Source: Ctenosaura bakeri
Lineage: Eukaryota > Chordata > Lepidosauria > Squamata > Iguanidae
Assembly (NCBI GenBank): GCA_948474755.1
Contig: CAOLHI010000078.1
Location: 806,001 to 870,000, forward strand
Reading direction: 5' to 3'
Length of the DNA: 64,000 nt
The position numbers and the translations under genes are program-made. Below, in pieces: positions 1 through 9,721 of this stretch. The notes beneath the pieces are model-generated. The model saw only the letters and a program-made list of their open reading frames with translations, was not told the DNA's origin and did no database searches. The first letter of the stretch is position 1. Every line of letters starts with the position of its first letter.

Positions 1-847
1 CTGTTCCTTCTTGCTCTCCTGCCTTGCTCAGCTGCACAGGTACACTGGGAGTGCTGTGCATTGTAGGTGAGAATTTTGTTTTGTTTATTTCTGGAGAAAT
101 TTTGAAATATTAAAAAATAGGCTAGCACAAATTGAAGCTCTCTTGAAAACAAATCCTTCTTTGGGACTCCTAATTATTTTTTTCCACCCCTACCCTGCTC
201 TGAATTCGATGGATCCCAGTGACTCACCACAGTGATTCCCTGTGTGTTGATCTCTTCTTCCCACTCCCTGCCACTTCAATTGGGTCAGCTATCTAGTTGT
301 TCTTGGGGATCAGCTTGCATGCCTGCTCCAAAGGCATAAGGAAATGTACTTTACCCTGTTCCAGAGACAGAGAACCCTTTCCAGGTCAAGGGCCACATGT
401 CCTCAGAAGGAGAACCTAGCCTGGCCCCTTCCCTTTTGTCCTTCTAATGTTGGCAGGCTTGTTGTAACTGATCAGTTGCTAAGAACTGGTCCTTAGATGG
501 GTGGATGCTGTATTTGTATTTTCTAATTGCTATGCTTAAAAAAAAAACCTTGCTTTTAATTTAATTGTGTTTTAATATTGCAATTCATTAAATTGTATTT
601 TAGGATGGCACATTATTGAGTGTTCAGTTGTACCTGTTTTAGTTATTCTGTGTACCATCTTGGGCCACAATTCTGGGAGAAAAGTGGGAAATACATTGAA
701 TGGATAGATGGGTGGATAGAAGATGTGCAGTTGGGGAAAGACAGAATAAGGGGAAGTTGAAGCCAAAGGTGGATGAGACCAAAACTAAGAGTCAATGGGA
801 CCACTTAATTTTGTCTCTTTCTGCAACCCCTATTGTCTCTGCCACCC

Positions 848-868
848 CCTTCCTTCCTTCCTTCCTTC

Positions 869-916
<48 letters not shown>

Positions 917-932
917 TTCTTTCTTTCTTTCT
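848..932. repeat. (CCTT)n-(CTTT)n microsatellite
   Basis: A pure pyrimidine tract on the + strand begins as CCTT repeats and passes into CTTT repeats, with a short CTT interruption near 914. Open reading frames across it on both strands are artefacts of the repeat. Confidence 0.97.
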
Positions 933-2687
933 CCGCATGTTTCCTTCGCCCTTTTTTGTTACTATTTTAATGTTCCTAATATAAGTAAATCCCACATTGA
1001 GTGTTTATCTGCTTGAAAGGAGTGGAAACTGTTTTTTCACACTTGGAATCATTCTGACAGGCACTCCAATCCTGTAGCCTACTTTTGATGCTCACTGTGA
1101 AGTGAGGGTTTTCTCTCATGCAAGACTGAGAAACCTTCCCAGATGTTTTCAGCAGCTCTTACAATCCTTGATCTTGATCTGTGCAAGCTTGGGATTTAGG
1201 GGCTAAAATCAAAAAATCTAGAAGTCCATAGGTTCCTCATTCCTGCCTTTGTGTAAATCCAGGTGAGATCCTGTGCACTTTTTTGGCAGAATTAAATCTG
1301 GCACTATTATTATTTCTGCAAAGTTTTCTTGGAGCTCAGTACTATCATTTAGGTACAGCATGAAAGGAATTCCAGGCAGTTAGTTTCCTGATACATAAGC
1401 CTGAGACAAAATGTACTGAGCACAAGGAGGAGTAATATTCTTCTATTTTGGGCAATCAGACACATAAGGGACTTACATTTCAACTGTACGCATTTTAAAA
1501 AAAATTAAATTACTGTTATCATATTAACTGTCTACTTGCTCTTGAAATGAAGAAGAAATGAATTGGCATTGGACCAAAAAATAATCCTTCCTCTTGTTTC
1601 ATTAATGCAGTCTGTGGAGTGAGACTGGGCACAATGTTTTTAAACTTCATTAATGTGGAAACGGAAGACTCAAGAAAATTTGGAATGAAAAGAGCTGTTG
1701 GGTGGGAGTGAGTCAGAAGCCACATATTATCCTCAACCAGCAAAATAAATTACTTTGTGATTGATGAACAAAAAAAAAGGTCCTATATCATACATGAAGG
1801 ATTAATATCAAGAACCCTTACAAATACTGTCATGGTGAAACATATTGTGTGCTGTTTCTATCGCTGTACTGAAAAATGACCCAGATGTTCTAACAGGAAT
1901 AATCACAGAGCAAAAAATCAGAATTGTTGGATATATTAGTTAATGTATTGCCTAAAACAAAATGATGAGTTCTTTTGCTCCTTCACTAAACTTTCCACCT
2001 TTTCCAAAATATCTTTCCAACAGATGGAAAGATTATTTCATGTCTCTATTGATGCAAATCTTAGGGACATACTGTACCTTTTCCGCATATGTTGTCCTAT
2101 TTGTGCTACTTATAGCTTTTGCTTAGTGGATGAACAGATACCATGGCTTGTTATAAGAAATGCTTCTCTTCTGGATGACAGTATTCCATTTTGTACTGCC
2201 AGATACAGTACTAGAAAATATGCAAGTCCATTGGAACAATGTCTGCAAAGTTACTGAAGAAAATGGAGGGGTTTTTTTTCCTTTTCTTTTAGCAAACTTT
2301 CCTTTAAGGCTATGGCTGTTTCTTGGAATAGTCATAAACAATTGTTAGATGAGGAAGCATGTGTCCTCATGGTTTCTCCACATCTCAATCAAAACTTTTA
2401 TGAATGGGTTGACTGGGGGAAAATGAAATGCCTCTGTACCTAGGGATTGAGGCCCATCAGCAGTCTTTTTTAGAGCAGTCTCACTGAATCAATGGGATTA
2501 GTGTTGATTAATCATTCAGCAGTTGGTTCAATGGGCCTACTGTAGTTGGTGCTAAACAACAGAATTCAGGCTTATGTCTGTCCCTCTCACTCAGCAATTG
2601 ATAATGGATGTGTATGTGTGAGCAAGTGATACCTGGCCATAGTGTGCATTATAAAAAAGTACTTGCTAACTGGTTGTCTATGTCATG

Positions 2688-2830
2688 GATTCTCAAACTT
2701 TGGTTATTCTGCCTTTTTTGGGGTGGAGGGGTGGGGTTGACTTCAGCTCCCAGAATCCTTGACCATTAACCATGGTGGTTGAGGTTTCTGAAAGCTGAAG
2801 TCCAAAGCAGGGCTGAGAAGGCTGAGAATC
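2688..2830. repeat. palindromic MITE-like element
   Basis: Two arms are inverted copies around a centre near 2770: GACTTCAGCTCCCAGAATCC on the left answers GCTGAAGTC and its surroundings on the right, and an outer CTCAAACTTTGG answers CCAAAG...CTGAGA. The layout is that of a fold-back non-autonomous DNA transposon. No target-site duplication was identified. Related copies occur near 40562, 44880 and 55565. Confidence 0.6.
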
Positions 2831-3415
2831 CCCTGCCCTACATCACAATAAGAATTTTAATACAAATGAAATACAAACATGGTAAAATAGGTGCCTGTAC
2901 CAGTGAACTGTTTTGGAATCATGATGCTTCCCTAATTAGTAAGGAGTGCTCCTGGTCCTCTTCCTTGACTTCAGTTATTCTTCCTTCCTTCTTGGATGCA
3001 TTTGCCCCAGGCTAGGCACAACTAACTGCTTCCAGTGCAGAACTCTTTCTTTTGTCCCCATTACACACACAGATCATGTCCCTTTGATTTAGGGTTACAT
3101 CATGTCACAGTCCTGGAACTGCTTCATTGTACCTGAATGAAACTAACAGTAATGTTATTCCTAACCTAGCAAGGCTTCAGTGGTACATTCAAGAGTCGGA
3201 CTGATCCTTGATGGAATGAAACAAACCTACAAGAAATGATGAAACTAACCTGCTTTTTGCAGATGACTGGCACACCTGGCTTGTGTTGAGTTCAAGAGAC
3301 AATAAAGACAATAAGAGGAAACAAGAAAAGCTCATTACTCAAGCTAGGAAAAATTTCTGACCCAGGAGTCCAGGGCTTACTACCTGACCTTCTGTGACCC
3401 ATTGGTTACAAAGCA

Positions 3416-3500
3416 GGAGTGGGCAATGTGCAGCCCCTTCCAGATGTTGTCAGACTGTTGTTTCCATGCAACTCACCCATTCAGTCACGTTTGGGAGATA
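3416..3500. repeat. partial palindromic MITE-like element
   Basis: The stretch carrying TTCCAGATGTTGTCAGACTG resembles one arm of the palindromic family seen at 44880 and 55565. The second arm is absent, so this is a fragment. Confidence 0.35.
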
Positions 3501-4923
3501 GAATACAAACATTTCTGCCTGCCATTCCTTAGGCTGCTAGGCTGTCTCTCTGTGGTTCTGAATCCTGGCTTCTGCGCTATGCCTGTTCTGTGAGTGATCA
3601 TTCTCCATAGCTGGCCATATAACTGCGCAAAACATTTTTTTTAAAATCAACCTTTCTAGTCCTTGGGGGAGTATAATATACTGGACAGCCAGCCAGCCAG
3701 CAATAGCCACCTCTTATTTTTAGATCAATTGCACCGCTAGTTTTGTTTTTTAAAAAAGCCACTGAGAATGTCCAATCAGTTTTGCTTTCTACACCAGCAC
3801 TGGTGCCAGGCTGCGATCTGCCATTTAGATAAATTGATCTCTCTTTCACTATGCAGTGCTATAAATCCTCACTTAGTGATTGTGCTTCCTTAGGAGCCTC
3901 ATGATTTCAATTAGTCAGTTCAGGAGCCCAGCCACAATCTTATTTCTGTGCCTTATTACCCTCTTTCTACCATATTTTGGAGTACATTGCTATATCGCAT
4001 TACAGTAAAATGTCAACAGAATTATTATGATTATTATTGAGAAACAAAATAGATTTCTTGAAGTATACTAAGTGGCATTTAAGATTAATAATGAGCAGAT
4101 GTGGTTCCATCCTTCCCTCTGTTTACATTGTCCGATGAATCACCCATGCTTCTGCAGAACATTTTTGTACAATGTCGTGATGACCATTAGCTCAGGTCAG
4201 TGTTTTGTAAAGGATCAAATTCATAAAGGCAGAGAAGCAGTACACCTCTGACACCTGACAAATAGGAAGAGTTGTTTATTACCTACATGCATTTGGTTGG
4301 CTGTTGTTGACAACCGAGTGTTTAACATGTCCCATTGGCCTGATCTAGCAGGATGGTTTGTTTGGTCTTACTATGCCAGGAATTCCTTTTCAGATGTAAC
4401 AAAACAGCCTTCCCCCATCCTAGTGCATTATGGATATTTTGGACAACAGCTTTCATTATCCCTAGCTAGTGGGATTAACTAGAAATGGTCAGATTTTTAG
4501 TTCAGTCCCCACATCTCACGCTATTGTAGTTGAGTAGCACACATATCATGCTGTTGGCTATTGTATTTTCAGTTGTAGTGGAATAGCTGAAGCTATCAGC
4601 CATAGTTGAGTCTACAGAAGCTCTGTCCACTTTGAACAGATCATGCAATCTCATCAGTGTCAGGTGAAGTAATGTCAGCTCTTGCAGATCATTCCATCAT
4701 AAAGTAGAGCAAAGAAAGATGAAGATTCCATGACTGCTTGCACAGATAGAAATAAATTGATGGCACTAGAGCAACATTTGTTTAAGCGCTTAGCTAACTT
4801 GCTGCTTTATGTTGCACAACTTATGCAATGTAATGTTTTCAAAATTCTGGAGCTAGTTTTGTGTGGTTTAAAATGACACGTTTTCTGTGTTCTCTCTTTT
4901 TTCTCTCTCTCTTCCCCTTGTAG

Positions 4924-4975
4924 CATCAAGCTTTTGGCTGTGCAAGAGTTGGTTGACAGAGATGCACTGGAAAAG
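4924..4975 (+). CDS. EEPD1: EEPD1 internal coding exon (52 bp), start of the visible EEP domain
   Basis: This short exon lies between a pyrimidine-rich acceptor ending in TTGTAG and a weak donor, AAG/GTATTT. After one base that completes an upstream codon it encodes IKLLAVQELVDRDALEK. The segment belongs to the endonuclease/exonuclease/phosphatase (DNase I-fold) domain; the Glu of VQE matches the metal-binding Glu of that superfamily. The product is EEPD1, which in mammals is described as a 5' endonuclease acting at stressed replication forks and as a palmitoylated protein linked to ABCA1 and cholesterol efflux. The length is not a multiple of three, so skipping would shift the frame and remove the catalytic Glu. 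The N-terminal helix-hairpin-helix part (roughly the first 290 residues in relatives) is encoded left of the window. Confidence 0.88.
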
Positions 4976-5110
4976 GTATTTTAAACTGTTTGTAAAGCAA
5001 TGCAAAACTATTCAAGCACAACTCTTAAATCAACACAAAGCTTCCTTATTTATTGTGACTCATGCTTTTGCTTCCCCAGCTCCCCAAATCTTCATGTTTT
5101 CTGCTTCATG

Positions 5111-5313
5111 GGGCCCTTTCATACTATGCAATTGCAGCACCATGATGCCACTTCAACTGCCATGGCAACATCCCATCGGGAGGCAGTAGAGGTGGGAGAG
5201 TTCTCTGACTGAGAATCCTAAATGCCCCTCCCTAAACAGCAAATTCCAAAGTTCTATAGGATGTTGCCATAGTGGTTAAAGTGGGATCATAACTGTGTAA
5301 TGTGAAAGTGGCC
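5111..5313. mobile_element. PIF/Harbinger-like MITE, diverged copy
   Basis: The ends GGGCCCTTTCATACTATGCA and (reversed) GGCCACTTTCACATTACACA match the terminal inverted repeats of the copies at 6962, 12501 and 37556. The interior has the same fold-back layout, including AGGATGTTGCCATAG. A TAA duplication is not clear here, unlike the other copies. Confidence 0.6.
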
Positions 5314-5827
5314 ATGGCAGCAAACAATGACTGAATAGTCTTCCTTCCGATTTGTTCTCCCATTCTTATTAGCTACTAAATTATGCATTGTACATCTGCA
5401 TTTTTTAGTAGGCCTAGATTATGCCTCCTCTGGGGCCTGGGCAGTACGGAAACAAACAAGACATTGCTGGATGAATTTGGCAGTGTTTACAGAGAGTGAC
5501 TATGATATCTGTTGCTAGATCTTAGCATTTCCAAGTTTTCTGTAAGCATCAACATTTGTTAATATGATTTGGATACGGCCAAACCAAACAACCCTTAACA
5601 CTAGAACTACTAGGCCACAGTAGAAGACCCATGTAGTGCTAAAATTGAAGTCACTTAAAATTTGTTCAAAGAAAGTAGTAACATTTCATTTTTTTGTAAA
5701 AAAGGAAGCTTTAAGAAGAGGTCCTAAGATTGCCTTTTGGCCTAGAACCAACAGCCATCGTTCAGTGGCCTTGCTTATGTTTCACTCAAGCTGCATAACA
5801 ACTCCCTTTCAAACAGATAGTTTTTTC

Positions 5828-6590
5828 TTTTTTTATTTATTTTTATTACTTAATTAAAATATATAAAAGAACACAGTGAGTGGAGAGATTACAATAATAG
5901 AATTATACAGCCGCACTTTTGACAAATATCCTTCTAGTATTCACTTGAAAAGATTCTAATGGTGCTTAATACATCCCTCCTTCCTCATTCCCCCCTTCCT
6001 CCCACCCCACTTCAAGAAGGGAGTGATTAAATGTCTTTTCCTTACCCTCTTAAATAGTATATTTTTGTTAAATCTGAATGTCCCTTATTTTCCCTGACTT
6101 CTTCTGTAACCCGTACAAGTCTACTATTTCTTACAAAGTACTTGTTAATAGCTAAAAAAGATTATTAACAGAGTAATTAATCGTAAAACATAAAATATGA
6201 ATCTGCTAGATCCCAATTCATATCCATACTCATTTTCATATCCATACCTGTATCAAACCCATAATTATAAGGAGACTAACAATTTAATTAATTAACTTCT
6301 GTACTGTTCTATAGCAAAAATATAAATGATAGTCCCACTTTAATTTAGTTTACTAATTATAATTATTTTATTAAATTACCTATCCTGATTTCTACAAATA
6401 TGGCTAGCTTGATTGCAACCTGTTCAATTTTTCCAGCTCAGAATGAATCAAATCATTTTAGCTAATTAATTTAAATTTCCTGTATCCTAAAGTTGCCTTC
6501 TTACCCCATGTGTGTTTCCATATGGGTGTTGCCATTTCCCATCTATTTCTGATCTGTTTTTATGATGCCAGTATCTGGATATCATATTCT
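5828..6590 (-). mobile_element. 5'-truncated L1-like retrotransposon insertion
   Basis: The segment is bounded by identical 16-bp direct repeats (AACAGATAGTTTTTTC at 5812-5827 and 6591-6606), as expected of target-primed reverse transcription. Read on the - strand, the element ends in an A-rich tail, and a purine-rich tract (pyrimidines on + at about 5970-6015) lies just before it, like the polypurine tract of L1 3' UTRs. No open frame survives, so only the 3' untranslated end was inserted. The class is inferred from tail and duplication, not from protein homology. Confidence 0.75.
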
Positions 6591-6961
6591 AACAGATAGT
6601 TTTTTCAAAGGTGTTTGCAGTATGTACATTGTTTTGTACACTGGAAACTAGTATGTCTGATCAACCGGGTGGGTGAAGGAATGAAAAAATTCACCAACAA
6701 TGTGCCACTGGCATTTGGTCATAGAGGTTTACTTGTTGGCTAAATTTTTTCCTATTTCCTGATTTCTGTGGCTTTCTTCTTAGTTGTGAAAAATAACCTA
6801 GAAATACTTTAAGCCAATGGCTCTTAACCCATTTTTACCCGCCTCCCGTAAATATAATTTGTTATTGGGGACCCCCAAGACTTAAATCAAAAATTAAATA
6901 CTTAAATTTAGGTGTATATATTCAAATATTTATTTATTTATCAAAGGTTTCTGGAGACTAA

Positions 6962-7162
6962 GGGCCTTTCCACACTACACTGTTATAGTGCTGTTATTCC
7001 ACTTACAACATCCTGTGGAATCCTGTAGTTTGCAGTTTAGGGAGGGGCATTTAGAGTTCCCAACCAGAAGGCTCTTTGGCCTCAGTAAGCTACAAACCCA
7101 GAATTCCACAGGATGTTCAAAGTGGAATAATAGCACCATAACAGTGTAGTGCAGAAAGACTC
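6962..7162. mobile_element. PIF/Harbinger-like MITE with TAA duplication
   Basis: Terminal inverted repeats GGGCCTTTCCACACTACACT and (reversed) GAGTCTTTCTGCACTACACT bound a 201-bp fold-back element. TAA lies at both edges (6959-6961 and 7163-7165). Three-base TWA duplications are typical of PIF/Harbinger elements. The interior is an imperfect palindrome carrying CACAGGATGTT on the right arm. Confidence 0.75.
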
Positions 7163-7165
7163 TAA

Positions 7166-7345
7166 GATTCAAATCCATGCTCAGACACTGGGAGGCCTTG
7201 GACAAGTCACATTCTCTCAGCCTCAGAAGAAGACAAAGGCAAACTCCCTCTGAACAAAGCTTGCCAAAAAAACACCACCCTTAAGTGATAAGCTCACCTT
7301 AGGTTGCCATATTTCAGAAATGACTTGAGGCACATAGCAACCAAG
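7166..7345 (+). mobile_element. tRNA-derived SINE, 5'-truncated
   Basis: The sequence starts at a B-box-like GATTCAAATCC and continues through the family body (AGTCACATTCTCTCAGCCTC) to the tail ACTTGAGGCACATAGCAAC. It is the same family as the fuller copy at 8446-8684 but lacks the first part. Confidence 0.7.
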
Positions 7346-7384
7346 TGCCACTGACAGGGAGAGGTTCTTTCTAGCCATCATGTC

Positions 7385-7570
7385 TTTCCCCTTTGAAAAC
7401 TGACTTATGGCAACTCTAAGGTAAACGTATCCTGAGGTTTTTCTTAGAAAGATTTATTGCCTTTCCTTTTTCTGAGGCTGAGAGAATGTGACTTATCTGA
7501 GCTCGCATGGTTTCCATGGCCAAGTGGGGATTCACACCCTGGTCTCCAGAGTCAACATTTGGACACATGC
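7385..7570 (-). mobile_element. tRNA-derived SINE, minus orientation
   Basis: The reverse complement carries the family body in order: a diverged B box (from GGGGATTCACACCCTGG on +), the CTCTCAGCCTCAG segment, and the tail with GCCATAAGTCAG. Together with the copy at 7166 it forms an inverted SINE pair separated by about 40 bp. Confidence 0.65.
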
Positions 7571-7662
7571 ACACATCTGCCACATGTCTCTTTCTGAGAA
7601 CATGGCAGTGAATGGATTGTGGGTGCTGAAACTGTTCCCTCATTTGCAAAAAAAAAAAAAAA

Positions 7663-8220
7663 GGATCTGCAACAACACATTGCACTGTATCCCTGCTGAG
7701 GTAGTAAACATTCTCCTGTTCAGTGACCTTAGGAACCACTGTTTTAAGCTATTGAAAAAAGGACCTGCAAGACAACATTGCACTGTATCCTTGTTGAAGT
7801 ACAGTCATCCGTCCACATTTACTAGGGTTAGGGGAACAAGACTCCTGTGAAAGTGGAAGAATCACAAATAACTCTAGGCCCTCCCAAGCCATATTCAAAA
7901 CACAAAAAGTATGATCACCATATTCAATCTACCATGGATTCCTTTGAGGAATCAGGGTTTCTTCATAAGGCAGAAGTGGGTGGCTGATAAGGCTTACTGC
8001 CACCTCCACTGCTGCGCCACACATTTGTAATAGGGACTTTCAAGCCTTATTTGCAGTTTCTCAGTCTCACGAGGTTTGCAGTCCCTGTGAAGAATGGCAT
8101 AGGGAGGCAGCAGAGGTAACAGCAAATAATCTGTGAATAATCAGATCTGCAAAAGTGAAACCCGCAAATGTGGAGGGCTGACTGTAGTAGACATTCTCCT
8201 AGTCAGTGATCTAGCCAGTC
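7663..8220. repeat. 98-bp tandem duplication split by a MITE
   Basis: Unit one (7663-7760) contains TTGCACTGTATCCCTGCTGA and then GTAAACATTCTCCTG. Unit two starts at 7761 with TTGCACTGTATCCTTGTTGA, is interrupted at a TA by the element 7802-8184, and resumes at 8187 with GTAGACATTCTCCTA. The two halves of unit two line up exactly with unit one once the element and one TA are removed. Confidence 0.85.
7802..8184. mobile_element. mariner-like MITE in a TA target
   Basis: Inverted termini CAGTCATCCGTCCACATTTA and (reversed) CAGTCAGCCCTCCACATTTG bound 383 bp with no open frame for a transposase. TA flanks both sides (7800-7801, 8185-8186). The intact first copy of the surrounding tandem repeat acts as an empty-site reference and confirms TA duplication, the mark of Tc1/mariner insertion. 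Confidence 0.85.
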
Positions 8221-8445
8221 AGCCGTGCTTTCCTTCAGCTGGCCAGGCCATTCCACTCCACCACCCTGACTCCAGTTTTCTTTTCAAGCTACAATTCTCA
8301 TGGCTATTGAGAGCCCTCATTCTTTTTTCAGCTGGTTTTTGGCCAGGGTGATGGTTGGGTTCTCCTTAGTACTCAGTGGTCCCATTGTGGTCTCATTTCT
8401 GTTGGCAATCACCACCTGAGTTGTGTAAGTATATCCAAACATCAG

Positions 8446-8684
8446 CATGGTATAATGGTTTGAAGGTTGGATTAGTTATCTAGTAGACCGGGGCTGGAAC
8501 CCGTGCTCAGCCATGGAAACCCCTTGGGTGACCTTAGGCAAATTATCCTCTCTCTCAACCTGAAAAGAAGGCCGTGGCAAATCTTTGAATAAATCTTGCC
8601 AAGAAAAACCCAAGACAAGTTTGCCAAAAGTAGGAGTCTATTTAAAGGCACACAGCAACAACAACAACAATAACAACAACATAT
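8446..8684 (+). mobile_element. tRNA-derived SINE, near full length
   Basis: It opens with an A-box-like GGTATAATGGTTTGAAG, followed by a B-box-like GGCTGGAACCCG, a body with CCATGGAAACCCCTTGGGTG, and a tail that ends in an (AAC)n run (8656-8684). The polymerase III promoter boxes are degenerate and there is no tRNA cloverleaf, so it is not a tRNA gene. Confidence 0.8.
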
Positions 8685-9689
8685 TTGTAAGATTTTGGAA
8701 ATGTTTAATTTTGTGTTTATACTGCTTTACAAAATACAGTCATGAGGAAACAAGTTTAAGGTTTATTTATATTGCTCTTTCATCAGTCCAATATAGTATT
8801 TCTTCCTGCTATGTCTGGCATTTTGAGTGGGACAGATTCTACAGAAGCTTTTTTAAAGTGTAGAGCGTAATGTGTTCGTAATAGTTTTCTGCTCCCTCCC
8901 TCACCCCCACCTGCACCAGTTTCAGAGTACATTTCAGCTTCATTAGTGTTTCATCATGATTAAACCCATTGTTATCTTTGTTAGTTCTAAATCACTTTCA
9001 CAGCAAAACAGACTGTCCATGAGAAGACTGTTAAGCAGAAGGGAGAGTTATTTGCTTTTCACCCACCCTGAGCTCCTGCTTTGTTTTGGCTTAAGTGCAA
9101 AACTGTGAATTTGAGATTGTTAACCATGTACATTTCTGCCTACATAATACTGTGTGATATTATGTGTATCTGCATAGGTCTATGCATGTGCAGATAAATT
9201 AGATAATGGGGAAAAGTGGACCTTTCATTGGCTTTGTTGCTACAAAAATGGAGTTTCTTATAGCTTTTTTAAAAAACTTTTTCTTTCACCTTGGCAGCCT
9301 TGGCCAGTGATCCGCCTCAGTTTTAACTGAGTACTCATCTACTACTCCTTGGCTGTCCTCTGAACATTTCTTTTAATCAAAGCTGATCAGAGTCAGGTTG
9401 TGATTGAGGTTACTCCCAAACCAACATCTAGGTTCAGGCAGCATGGTTCCTGGGGTATATGGCTGGGACTTTGAGCTAGAAGAGCACAAAAAGGAAAACA
9501 GCGACCACTAATCAAGACCTCAGTATTTCACAACTGACCTGACCAGAGATGTCAGTTTCAGAACAGTTGAGAAAGTCTTGTTGAGAAGTTGAGAAGTCTT
9601 GCAGCACTATTCCTGTCTTTGTTCTTTTCTAAGCACAGACCATTATTCTTCTAGGGCAGGCCCCAACATCTGAGCATGAGTTTTGCTGC

Positions 9690-9721
9690 CTACATTTTAG
9701 AATTTCTACATTTTAGAATTT
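9690..9721. repeat. 16-bp direct duplication
   Basis: CTACATTTTAGAATTT occurs twice in immediate succession. It probably arose by replication slippage. Confidence 0.9.

Larger units (their letters stand above)
1..4923 (+). other. EEPD1: EEPD1 intron, 3' part (5' end outside window)
   Basis: No coding exon is recognisable here. It precedes the 52-bp EEPD1 exon, so it is the end of the intron that follows the large first coding exon, which lies left of the window. It contains a CCTT/CTTT microsatellite, one palindromic MITE-like element (2688-2830) and part of another (about 3416-3500). The rest is AT-rich sequence in which I see nothing specific. Confidence 0.8.
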
